From JALHOQ01 sp038144835 (GTDB lineage Bacteria > Bdellovibrionota > Bdellovibrionia > Bdellovibrionales > UBA1609), in assembly GCA_038144835.1 (NCBI GenBank), contig JAYQON010000050.1, positions 1 to 22,091 on the forward strand: DNA of 22,091 nucleotides. The letters run 5' to 3'. This document shows positions 15,068 to 21,895 of this stretch, piece by piece (position 1 is the stretch's first letter; every line of letters starts with the position of its first letter). The notes beneath the pieces were generated by a model. The model ran no database searches, had not been told where the DNA came from, and was given only the letters and a program-made list of their open reading frames with translations. The position numbers and the translations under genes were made by a program.

Positions 15068-15403
15068 TTAGACCTCAAATTTGTTCTCACCAGAGAAAGG
15101 CATGATCTTATAAGCGTAGATTGAATCGCAAAAAAAATTACTGTCAGGATCGCCAGGATCGTCTCGTACCGTTTTTCTACTTTTGTCCACATAAAGAGAT
15201 CGCTTTACGATATCGACCGCCATCGGTGCCCGTTTAAAAAGATCTCCTTTTTTAAACTGCTCGGCATTTAAGGTGAGAGCTTCCCATTTTTTTTCGCCGT
15301 CTGAGATTGTCATAAAGCGAGCAGCCAAGTAGGAGTTTGCCAGCCCAGCGAAGCCGACGGCCGAGGTAATTATTAACGCAGTTATCAAAATGGTTTTTTT
15401 CAT
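15068..15403 (-). CDS. Small exported or membrane-anchored protein, unknown
   Basis: This 111-residue protein starts MKKTILITALIITSAVGFAG, a signal peptide or single membrane anchor, with possible cleavage after LANS. The remaining 85 residues are hydrophilic and mostly basic (KKWEALTLN, FKKGDLFKRAP), with one cysteine (NFFCDSIYAY). I recognise no domain. No strong ribosome site is visible in front of the ATG. The 217 bases between its stop and the DJ-1 gene hold no supported gene. It lies next to the truncated DAFRH-motif fragment on the same strand and may belong to the same old locus. Confidence 0.6.
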   Translation of the reverse strand: MKKTILITALIITSAVGFAGLANSYLAARFMTISDGEKKWEALTLNAEQFKKGDLFKRAPMAVDIVKRSLYVDKSRKTVRDDPGDPDSNFFCDSIYAYKIMPFSGENKFEV

Positions 15404-15522
15404 TGCGGCTACTGAGGAATAGACAGACCTGGTTTTAAAACTTTCGGCTCTATGGATCGCAATTCATTCAGCACCCAAAATTCGAGGCATTTTAAATCCC
15501 AGTGTTTTTCCTTGATTAATTT

Positions 15523-15720
15523 TTAGGGGGCAGCTTGGCCTCGACTGGTATTGTGCAGATCCACTTCTCGCTCATTATCGGGCTGATCTGGATCATCTTC
15601 GTGACCTTCGAGAAATTCCTTCGCTTTCGATAGCCCGAGGTCTTTGGTCAATAATGCGGCCCAAGTGAAGTGCCTAAAGGCGTCCCTCACTCTACATACT
15701 AGAGAAACCGGTGAAAGCGA
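15523..15720 (-). pseudogene. Truncated DAFRH-motif (DUF6973-like) gene, C-terminal fragment
   Basis: About 65 codons read open to a TAA at 15525-15523 and contain VRDAFRHFTWAALLTKDLG, then AKEFLEGHED and PDQPDNEREVDL. The D-A-F-R-H-x2-W...T-K-(D/E)-x-G...A-H-E pattern is that of a family I associate with DUF6973 and related exported proteins; the family name is tentative. The frame is closed by a stop at 15723-15721 and has no ATG; only a GTG at 15690 could start it. The N-terminal part expected in front of the motif is not found in the other frames for at least 60 bases. I read it as the 3' remnant of a gene broken by deletion or rearrangement. The remaining bases 15404-15522 and 15721-15881 hold no gene. 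Confidence 0.55.
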
Positions 15721-15805
15721 TTAGCTTTGGACAGAGTCTCATTAGGTACACAGTTTTAAATCTAGGACTGCCACGTCCGGAAATCTGGATAACATCATTC
15801 TCAAA

Positions 15806-15881
15806 ATGAACCTATTCACTCTGATGGAAATCAAGATTGGTACACAGGTTGCGATATGGACCCTTTAAAAATGAGGTTCAT
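15806..15881 (+). promoter_or_regulatory. Possible RBS-sequestering complement before the peptide gene
   Basis: ATGAACCT at 15806-15813 is the exact reverse complement of AGGTTCAT at 15874-15881, which contains the ribosome site and ends directly before the ATG of the 44-residue peptide gene. If the transcript begins upstream of 15806, the two 8-base arms could pair over a 60-base loop and block translation. A direct repeat GGTACACAG (15744-15752 and 15839-15847) flanks the upstream arm. Both may be chance. Confidence 0.25.
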
Positions 15882-16016
15882 ATGGAAGCAAACGATCAAA
15901 GCAATCAGGAAGACATCCTGGCGATGTTCAATGTCTCAGGTGAGTCCGACGACATTGAGATTAAATTGGACGAAAACTTTGAAGCGTCCACCGACATGGT
16001 CGGTCGCCGGTGCTAA
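15882..16016 (+). CDS. Candidate RiPP precursor peptide, 44 residues
   Basis: A short open frame with ATG at 15882 and TAA at 16014-16016. TGAGG lies 5 bases before the ATG and gives a clear start. The first 40 residues are acidic and hydrophilic (12 Asp/Glu, one Lys), with a short amphipathic part (EDILAMFNV) and IEIKLDENF, which looks like a leader for enzyme recognition; the end, MVGRRC, is basic and terminates in the only cysteine. It is followed by a GC-rich hairpin and then by genes for an oxygenase, a peptide-binding-like protein, an exporter and an adenylating enzyme. This is the standard layout of a modified-peptide operon. The role as precursor is an inference from layout and composition. 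A longer frame over the same bases (from 15856) has a composition unlike real protein and no ribosome site. Confidence 0.65.
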   Translation: MEANDQSNQEDILAMFNVSGESDDIEIKLDENFEASTDMVGRRC

Positions 16017-16022
16017 TTTTCC

Positions 16023-16045
16023 CGAGGGGGGCTCTGGCCCCCTCG
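16023..16045 (+). terminator. GC-rich hairpin behind the precursor gene (attenuator-like)
   Basis: CGAGGGGG and CCCCCTCG form a perfect 8-bp stem with a 7-base loop (GCTCTGG), starting 6 bases after the precursor stop. No T run follows, so it is probably a partial terminator or an RNA-stabilising element that raises precursor levels over the enzymes behind it. Confidence 0.6.
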
Positions 16046-16067
16046 ACTATTCAATAAGGAAATGACC

Positions 16068-17036
16068 ATGCTCAAGCCTACAATTCAATTAGAGCCCGCC
16101 AGTCTGGCGCAGTTTTCGATAAAGGAAGATCGTCCGACCCTACTCAAGGGTGCCGCCGCAACCTGGGCGGCATTAAACAAATGGACGCCCGAATACCTGC
16201 TCGAAAACTTTTCCGATCGTGTTGTCAGTTTGAGCCAGTACCAGACCAATCCACATCAACGCTCGCGTGACAAAACAAAGGTGACCCTTGGCGAATATTT
16301 GGAAGTGATTACTGATCTTCGCCCAGAGACACCGTTTGTAAATCATGAAAGCTATGTGGCAGGTTGGCACTTTCTTAAAAACGCCCATGAGCTTCTAGAT
16401 GACATTGAAATTCCCGAGATCTTTAAAGACAACGTCCTCAATCGCGTGGATAGCGAAGTTATTAATTATGACAGCATGTCTCTCTTTGTGGGCCACTCGC
16501 GAGTGGAAACTCCTTTGCATACTGACTCTTTTGCGGTCTGTGTCTGGCTCGCCAATCTGGTTGGTAAAAAGGTCATTCGGGTGATCGCCCCAGTGGATTA
16601 TGATAACATTCACAACGGTCTCGATGCCTTCGACCCGACTGTGGTTGACCGACTTGGGTACTTGGGGATCGATGTTTTGGAGGCCACGATCGAAGCCGGA
16701 GATATATTTGTTATTCCTCCCGGCTATTGGCACCAAGTGCGAAACGACGGTTTTACTGTGGCAGTCAGTGTAAACTATATTTCGCCGTATCACTTCTTAA
16801 CCTATGAACAGCAATTAAAAGCGAAAGTTTTGGCGCCCTATTTAAGACTCCTCAAAATTAAGCGCGAGTTAGTCGGTGCGAAGGACCTACAGCACTCCAT
16901 CGATGTTCTCCGGCACTTTAAATTTGTCGAAAACGAAAGCCGGTTTTTAGATTATATGGAACGAGAATTCCATGAAGAACGAAAAATCCTGGAGCGTGCG
17001 ACTCAGCTGGTAAACCATGATCCGCTTGGCAATTGA
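16068..17036 (+). CDS. JmjC/cupin_8-type Fe(II)/2-oxoglutarate oxygenase
   Basis: This 322-residue protein has the cupin_8/JmjC fold. Metal ligands: H151 and D153 in TPLHTDSF and H222 in PPGYWHQVRN. Surrounding blocks fit the family: RPTLLKGAAATW near the N-terminus, LFVGHSRVETPLH before the first ligand, KKVIRVIAP with basic residues for 2-oxoglutarate, and AGDIFVIPPGYWH. The family hydroxylates residues in proteins and peptides (Arg, His, Asn, Asp, Lys), including RiPP substrates. I choose the ATG at 16068, because AAGGA lies 7 bases before it; the in-frame ATG at 16062 is only one base from that site. The C-terminal 90 residues are helical and highly charged. It follows the putative precursor gene by 51 bases and probably modifies that peptide, perhaps its terminal arginines. 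The 3' end overlaps the next gene by 20 bases. Confidence 0.85.
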   Translation: MLKPTIQLEPASLAQFSIKEDRPTLLKGAAATWAALNKWTPEYLLENFSDRVVSLSQYQTNPHQRSRDKTKVTLGEYLEVITDLRPETPFVNHESYVAGWHFLKNAHELLDDIEIPEIFKDNVLNRVDSEVINYDSMSLFVGHSRVETPLHTDSFAVCVWLANLVGKKVIRVIAPVDYDNIHNGLDAFDPTVVDRLGYLGIDVLEATIEAGDIFVIPPGYWHQVRNDGFTVAVSVNYISPYHFLTYEQQLKAKVLAPYLRLLKIKRELVGAKDLQHSIDVLRHFKFVENESRFLDYMEREFHEERKILERATQLVNHDPLGN

Positions 17037-18051
17037 TAGTTTCCCCTTGCGATCGGGAATGCAGGGTTCTACCGATTACTCCGGTCTTCAGCTTTACGGG
17101 CTGGAGCACCGGTCTTTTAAAAATGCTGTGATAACGAAAGAAGTCGATTCACGGCGTGCCTTATTTACTCTTGGTGAGTATCAATGGGATGATGGTCTGG
17201 CCTTGACGCCTGAGCAATACAAGGTTGGATTTCTTAAAATGCTAACTTCATTTCCTACGCTTGCAGGTCTCATGCGGGCTCATTTGAAGACAATGCACAG
17301 CCACGGACAGCAGCTGGAACTAAAGTTTAGCCGTGACTTTCCGGCGCTTGCTTTGGAGGCTCTCCCAAATTGGATACCAGTGAGGGAAAATTCTTGCGTG
17401 CGCTCAGGCCCCTATCGGCTGGAGCGTCGTCGTGACGGTTGGCGTCTGCTTCAAAAGGACAGAGAGGTAGGGCAAGTGTGTGTGGTTGCTTCGCCGCAGG
17501 AGAATAAGAGACTCTTTGAGGAGGGGCTCTTGGATTTCTCGGCCGATACAGCGATCCATGCGCAAGACATCAATGGCTCCGAAATTAAATCCGACACTGG
17601 ATTGATCGCGGTCTTAAACTGTTCTCAGCACCTAGTTTCCAATCAACTAAAAACTCTGAAATGGGATTTGGAAGGCCTTATGGCCCCACAGCCTTTGACT
17701 GGGTTTTGGCAACGAATGGCCTGCTCAGGACGGGAACCTGACTCAGTAATGCGTGGTGTGCTGACCCTGGCCTACGATAATTTTTATCCCAACGGCGAAT
17801 ACTGCGAAATGATAGCCGGACGTTTACGTGACCGTGGTTGGCACATCAATTTGGTTCTTGATTCTTATTACTGTCCGTTTGTAGCCAGCGATATCAAATT
17901 TATGATTGTGCGGGCGCTCGCCAAGCACGATTGGTTTGAGGATCAATTGTTCAATGCGTTGTCGCGAGCGATCCCCCTGTTTCGAGTTCCAAGTCTTTAC
18001 TGGACTAAGTTTCCCCAACGAGCCAATCCCATGCTTGAGGTTTTCAAATGA
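17017..18051 (+). CDS. SBP_bac_5-like peptide-binding protein without signal peptide
   Basis: A 344-residue protein related to family-5 extracellular solute-binding proteins (DppA/OppA type). Seen: FTLGEYQWDDGLALTPEQY (50-68), matching the typical L-x4-W-(S/D)-DG-x2-L-T-x-(E/D)-(D/Q) block, RSGPYRLERRRDGWRLLQ (near 128-145), matching the G-T-G-P-Y-x-(F/L) block, and a hinge-like second half. Family members usually have about 500 residues and a signal peptide; here there is none, and the protein is shorter, so it should stay in the cytoplasm. A precedent is the C-terminal domain of SgrR, a cytoplasmic SBP_bac_5 fold. In this operon it could hold the precursor or the product peptide. Its start overlaps the oxygenase gene by 20 bases and no good ribosome site is seen, which suggests coupled translation. 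The stop overlaps the MFS start (ATGA). Confidence 0.75.
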   Translation: MIRLAIDSFPLRSGMQGSTDYSGLQLYGLEHRSFKNAVITKEVDSRRALFTLGEYQWDDGLALTPEQYKVGFLKMLTSFPTLAGLMRAHLKTMHSHGQQLELKFSRDFPALALEALPNWIPVRENSCVRSGPYRLERRRDGWRLLQKDREVGQVCVVASPQENKRLFEEGLLDFSADTAIHAQDINGSEIKSDTGLIAVLNCSQHLVSNQLKTLKWDLEGLMAPQPLTGFWQRMACSGREPDSVMRGVLTLAYDNFYPNGEYCEMIAGRLRDRGWHINLVLDSYYCPFVASDIKFMIVRALAKHDWFEDQLFNALSRAIPLFRVPSLYWTKFPQRANPMLEVFK

Positions 18052-19226
18052 AATGGGATGGATCAGAGCTCAATAAAATCTCTCGACTCTACACCATCGC
18101 CACGGTTGTCGGGTCGTTGGATTTTTCGCGTAGCCTATTCATGGTGTATCTGTTGGCCCAGGGACTGAGTAGTAAAGAGCTAGGGATATTGCAGGCTTTA
18201 CTGTTTTGGACGTCTTTCATCTTTGAAGTGCCCACGGGTATAGTCGCTGATCGCTTTGGCCGCAAAACATCCGTGCTTTTGGGCTACGGAGCTTTGGCCG
18301 TAACATTTACTTTATTGAGCTCAGTGACGACGTTTACGTCGGGACTCATGACGTTTTTTCTGTGGGGGATTGCCTTTGCTTTTGTCTCCGGGGCTAATTC
18401 AGCATTTTTGTATGATGGCTTAAGAGAAGCGGGCGTCATCGAAAAGCATATTAAAGTGATGGTTCGTGTGCGCAGCTTGAATACGATTGCTATGGCCGTG
18501 GCCATTCTTTTAGGTGGATTTCTGTATGCTTGGCATGCTTCAAGCATTTTTTGGATCTCTGCTATTTGCGCGACAACGGGCTTAATATTGTTTTTGCCCT
18601 TGCCTGAGCCTCGCGTGGATAGGGGGCTGACGGTTTCCCATCTCTGTCGAGCACTGCATCAGTTTTTCATGAGCCCAAGGGGTCGCAACCTGATGATCTT
18701 TATGGTGGCAATGAGCTTAATTGAAATGATGAGTACGCCCTTTTACATTTTCTCTCAGCTGTCATTTTCTGCGGCCGGGTGGTCAAGTGAGCAAATCGGT
18801 GCTTTGATGGGGGCTGGATTTTTGGTGTCTGCGCTCGCACAATGGGCAGCACCTCGGTTTCAGCGCGCGACTCCGCGGCTTCACGTCGTGATTGTGGCCT
18901 TGATTCTGACTGGTTTACTGTGGGTAAATTGGGCTTTTGAAAGTTCATTGATCAGGGTTACGGTTTTTTTCTTGGTCAACGGCATTTCGGCGTTCCTTTT
19001 TGTCCATTCCGATCAGTACATACTAGATCATTGTGAATCGTCGATTCGTGCAAGTTTACTATCGGTGCAGTCCTTCCTAAATGCAGTGATGATCGGTTTA
19101 AGTTATATCCTGATTGGCAGAGTCGGGGAGATCTTGCCTATGTCGACTGCGCTAAGTTTATTGGGCTTGCCTGTCCTATTCAGTGTGGTGATGATTGTCT
19201 GGCATGCGCGTAGGTGTTCCGAGTGA
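18048..19226 (+). CDS. MFS transporter, probable peptide-product exporter
   Basis: This 392-residue protein has about 12 hydrophobic helices and the MFS motif A between helices 2 and 3 (GIVADRFGRKTSV). A second-half equivalent is poor (GAGFLVSALAQWAAPRF). The length is normal for drug-exporter-type MFS proteins. The ATG overlaps the stop of the SBP-like gene by four bases (ATGA), so it is co-translated with the peptide-modifying genes. The substrate is unknown; by context it would export the modified peptide or give self-immunity. Its stop overlaps the GTG of the adenylating enzyme. Confidence 0.88.
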   Translation: MKWDGSELNKISRLYTIATVVGSLDFSRSLFMVYLLAQGLSSKELGILQALLFWTSFIFEVPTGIVADRFGRKTSVLLGYGALAVTFTLLSSVTTFTSGLMTFFLWGIAFAFVSGANSAFLYDGLREAGVIEKHIKVMVRVRSLNTIAMAVAILLGGFLYAWHASSIFWISAICATTGLILFLPLPEPRVDRGLTVSHLCRALHQFFMSPRGRNLMIFMVAMSLIEMMSTPFYIFSQLSFSAAGWSSEQIGALMGAGFLVSALAQWAAPRFQRATPRLHVVIVALILTGLLWVNWAFESSLIRVTVFFLVNGISAFLFVHSDQYILDHCESSIRASLLSVQSFLNAVMIGLSYILIGRVGEILPMSTALSLLGLPVLFSVVMIVWHARRCSE

Positions 19227-20116
19227 AGTCTTTAAGGGTGCGCGAGGATCTAGTGGTACAAGTCGGTGATTCGACGTGTGAAGTTCACGGAGATCGTGGA
19301 TTTAAAATGTTAGAACTGAATTCACACATGCGGAACTTTATTTGCCGTTTGGATCGACAGGGTATTGCTCTTGTGGAAACCGAGGCAATTAGTACTGAAG
19401 AAGCCGCTGTGTTAAGAGTTTTTGCCGACCACGGCGCATTGCGAATTTTTGAGAGCGATTATTCGCGTGACGAGATTTGGCTGTCACATTTTGTCACCGA
19501 TGCACGCGCCACGTTGGCCAAGTTGGGCGAAAAACAGGTATTGATCGTTGGTTGTGGGGGAACAGGAGCCATCATTGCGGATCATTTGGCCCGGGCGGGT
19601 GTGCGATATTTCACTTTGATCGACGGTGCGGAACTCGACAAACCGGACCTCAATCGGCAATTTCCCTATTCTTTACCAGATGTCGGTCAACTGAAGGTAA
19701 ATTTACTCGCGCGCCATCTACAGAATGAAATGGATTGTTCAGTGAGAAGCTTCGCAAAATATATCCGTTCTGAATCTGACTTCGACGAAATTTCAGGTAA
19801 ACATGATTTGATCATTTGTTGTGCCGATTATCCATATTTGAAAATTCAGCAGTGGATACTTGGCTATGCTGATCGATGCGATACGCCTGTCCTGTTTGGT
19901 GCTGTGGGTATTTGTGATCAACAAATTGGTCCACTGTTAAAGACGGCGGATGAGCGTGCGCGCGAACGGGCTCGGCTTGAGGGAATATCTGCCATGGACC
20001 TTCACGTCAGTGTTATTAAAGGTAGCAATGCTTTTAGTAACTCAATAGTTGCGCTGAAAATCGGCGCACTTGCGTATGGCTACCTGATTGGTTTTGAGGA
20101 GACGCCGCCTTGGTAA
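19223..20116 (+). CDS. E1/ThiF-like (MccB-type) adenylating enzyme
   Basis: This 297-residue protein starts at GTG 19223, whose GTGA overlaps the MFS stop; TAGG stands 8 bases before. An in-frame GTG at 19214 would add three residues. Residues about 105-230 are the ThiF/MoeB/E1 fold: glycine motif IVGCGGTGA (108-116), LIDGAELDKPDLNRQ with D134 and R145, VGQLKV with K158, and ICCADYPY with D202. These are the ATP-binding and adenylation residues. No zinc CxxC pairs are seen. The first 85 residues form a separate small domain (VREDLVVQVG, FICRLDRQGI, EAAVLRVFADHGAL) similar in size and pattern to the peptide-clamp/RRE-like N-terminus of MccB, which activates the C-terminus of a short peptide. 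It probably adenylates the C-terminal carboxylate of the precursor or of a cleaved core. Confidence 0.85.
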   Translation: MKSLRVREDLVVQVGDSTCEVHGDRGFKMLELNSHMRNFICRLDRQGIALVETEAISTEEAAVLRVFADHGALRIFESDYSRDEIWLSHFVTDARATLAKLGEKQVLIVGCGGTGAIIADHLARAGVRYFTLIDGAELDKPDLNRQFPYSLPDVGQLKVNLLARHLQNEMDCSVRSFAKYIRSESDFDEISGKHDLIICCADYPYLKIQQWILGYADRCDTPVLFGAVGICDQQIGPLLKTADERARERARLEGISAMDLHVSVIKGSNAFSNSIVALKIGALAYGYLIGFEETPPW

Positions 20117-20187
20117 CTATTCGGTCATAGCTAAAAATATAAATAGAATTTAAATTGATGACTCGGCATTTTATGGCTAGGGGTTGC

Positions 20188-20586
20188 ATGAAAAAGACAT
20201 GGGTTGTTGAATTAACATCTGATGCCGAAAAGCGACTCCGTGAAGATTTTAAGTCTTGGTTTATCACTCAGACAGACATAAAGGTGATAAAGCATTGGAT
20301 TGCGGATAGTGAAGATATGGGTTTAGAGTTCACGCAGCATAAATCCGATTGGCGTGATCATGAACTAGACGGAGAGTGGCGGGGGCATAGAGCTATTTTG
20401 TTTTCTTATGCTGGCCGAGTTATTTACCGTGTGTTGAAGGGGCGGATCGTGGTTCAGGTTGTGCTAGTGACAGCGGATCACAATTTTAAGAAAAGAGGTT
20501 TTATGGGCAAAAAAATGATGGGTATTTTAGATGAGTTAGTGCTAGATCGTGCAAAGCCTGGTGAAATGCTAAGGGCTCTTCGATAG
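20188..20586 (+). CDS. RelE/YafQ-like toxin, antitoxin not visible
   Basis: This 132-residue protein has the core of RelE-superfamily ribosome-dependent RNases: KSDWRDHELDGEWRGHRAIL, then FSYAGRVIYRVLKGRIVVQVVLVTADHNF, matching the L-x-G-x-W-x-G-x-R and R-(V/I)-x-Y-x(7)-V-x-L-x3-x-x-H pattern. The start is the ATG at 20188, with AGGGG five bases before it; the in-frame TTG at 20155 and ATGs at 20158 and 20173 lack such a site. About 35 extra residues follow the usual end of the fold. No antitoxin is seen on either side. In HigBA-type loci the antitoxin follows the toxin, and here the ISL3 element begins 19 bases after the stop, so the partner may have been lost. Catalytic residues are not certain. 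Confidence 0.65.
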   Translation: MKKTWVVELTSDAEKRLREDFKSWFITQTDIKVIKHWIADSEDMGLEFTQHKSDWRDHELDGEWRGHRAILFSYAGRVIYRVLKGRIVVQVVLVTADHNFKKRGFMGKKMMGILDELVLDRAKPGEMLRALR

Positions 20587-20605
20587 CGTGAGGGGGGGTC
20601 TACAT

Positions 20606-20637
20606 CAATAACGGGGGCAGTCAGGACTTTTGATAGG
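20606..20637 (+). repeat. Left terminal inverted repeat of the ISL3 element
   Basis: It begins CAATAACGGGGGCAGTC, which is also the first 17 bases of the right end read inward; after a 2-base length difference the inner part (CTTTTGATAGG against CTTTGATAGG) matches again. Confidence 0.85.
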
Positions 20638-20677
20638 ATTGGTTTACCACAACTAACCTTATTAAAAGGAACCCCTG

Positions 20678-21856
20678 ATGCCCCCACAGTCGAGCATCCT
20701 ACTGGACTTACCTGGCTTCAAGCTCATTGAAGTATCTGGCAATAATCTCCTGACCCTAAAGGTCGAATACGAATGCCCACCCCAGTGCCCCTATTGTGAC
20801 TCACTGAGACTACGAGTGAAAGACAGCTTCTGTCGTCGCATACGGCACGTGCAGTTCGGCCAAAGGCCATCGTGGCTTGAGTTGAAGGCGCACAAGTACT
20901 GCTGTCGAGAGTGCGGCCGGTACTTCAACTCCCGCTTTCCTGGGATCAAGCCATGGCGAAGGGCCACTGAGCCAGCACGTGTGGAGATTACGACCGACCA
21001 TCACAAAGGCTGGACGCAAACTGATCTAGCAAACCACCTCAAGTTGGGCACTGCGACCATCGAGCGCTGGTACCAAGAGCACTTCGCAATCAAGAACCGC
21101 GAGTTATTCAGTGCCTACTGCCCTCGTGTCATGGGCATCGACGAACACTTCTTTACGCGTAAGCAAGGCTATGCCACGACGATTGCCGATCTCACAAGAC
21201 GAAAGGTATTTGATGTTCACTTGGGTCGCTCAGAGCCGAGTTTGCGACATTACCTTCGCAAACTCATAGGGCGCGAACGTGTGCGTGTGGTGGTGATGGA
21301 TCTTGCGGAGACGTATCGTTCGATTGCTAAAAAGTACTTCCCGAACGCGTTGATCGTAGCCGATCGGTTTCATGTCATACGCCTGGTGAATCAGCAGTTC
21401 GTTAAAACATGGGGTGAACTCGATGAGAAGGGCCGAAAGCACCGAGGACTATTAAGTCTAATGGGAAGGCACCCCGATCACTTCAAACCTGGGCAGCGGC
21501 TGCGGCTCTTCAATTACCTCGATCAAGTGCCCGGACTCAAAACTCTATATCAGTTCTGGCAGGATCTGCTTCGCCTCTTGCGTATGAAACGACTCAATCA
21601 GCGCGACTGCCGAGAGATCCTTGGCGAGTATCTCTGGATGATTGATGAGCTCAAAAAGACACCTTTCAGACACCTGCAAACACTCGGTTACACACTTGAT
21701 AATTGGAAAGAAGAGATCGCACGAATGTTTCGGTTTTCAAAAACCAACGGCATTACTGAAGGCCTGCACAACAAGATGGAAATGATCTCAAGGCGAGCCT
21801 ATGGCTTCAGAAATTTTGAAAACTATCGCTTGAGAGTTCGAGTGCTTTGCGGATAG
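20678..21856 (+). CDS. ISL3-family transposase
   Basis: This is a 392-residue transposase of normal family length. The N-terminus has a zinc-finger with CPYC and CCRECGRYF, as in ISL3 proteins, and a helix-turn-helix (TQTDLANHLKLGTATIERWY). The DDE catalytic residues are in VMGIDEHFF (first Asp), LIVADRFHVIRLVNQ (second Asp) and TNGITEGLHNKMEMISRRAYG (Glu, the helix typical of ISL3). The frame is intact, with no stop or shift. AAGGA lies 7 bases before the ATG. The sequence ends in the usual YRLRVRVLCG. Its base use differs visibly from the neighbouring host genes, with more CTG/CTC/GAG codons, as expected of a recent arrival. Confidence 0.95.
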   Translation: MPPQSSILLDLPGFKLIEVSGNNLLTLKVEYECPPQCPYCDSLRLRVKDSFCRRIRHVQFGQRPSWLELKAHKYCCRECGRYFNSRFPGIKPWRRATEPARVEITTDHHKGWTQTDLANHLKLGTATIERWYQEHFAIKNRELFSAYCPRVMGIDEHFFTRKQGYATTIADLTRRKVFDVHLGRSEPSLRHYLRKLIGRERVRVVVMDLAETYRSIAKKYFPNALIVADRFHVIRLVNQQFVKTWGELDEKGRKHRGLLSLMGRHPDHFKPGQRLRLFNYLDQVPGLKTLYQFWQDLLRLLRMKRLNQRDCREILGEYLWMIDELKKTPFRHLQTLGYTLDNWKEEIARMFRFSKTNGITEGLHNKMEMISRRAYGFRNFENYRLRVRVLCG

Positions 21857-21865
21857 AGAGAGAAA

Positions 21866-21895
21866 CCTATCAAAGCTCGACTGCCCCCGTTATTG
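21866..21895 (-). repeat. Right terminal inverted repeat of the ISL3 element
   Basis: Read on the minus strand from 21895 it begins CAATAACGGGGGCAGTC, identical to the left end for 17 bases, then GAGCTTTGATAGG. Confidence 0.85.

Larger units (their letters stand above)
20606..21895 (+). mobile_element. ISL3-family insertion sequence, about 1.29 kb
   Basis: The element is bounded by inverted repeats whose outer 17 bases are identical, and it contains one intact transposase gene, so it could still move. The flanking 8 bases differ (GTCTACAT on the left, GGGAAGAT on the right), so no target duplication is seen, although ISL3 elements normally make one of 8 bp. This suggests a later recombination or an adjacent deletion. 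The exact ends could shift by a base or two. Confidence 0.88.

Noticed and set aside
15856..16065. 69-codon frame overlapping the candidate precursor
   Set aside because: It has no ribosome site and an improbable composition, while the 44-codon frame in another phase has a ribosome site and sensible composition.
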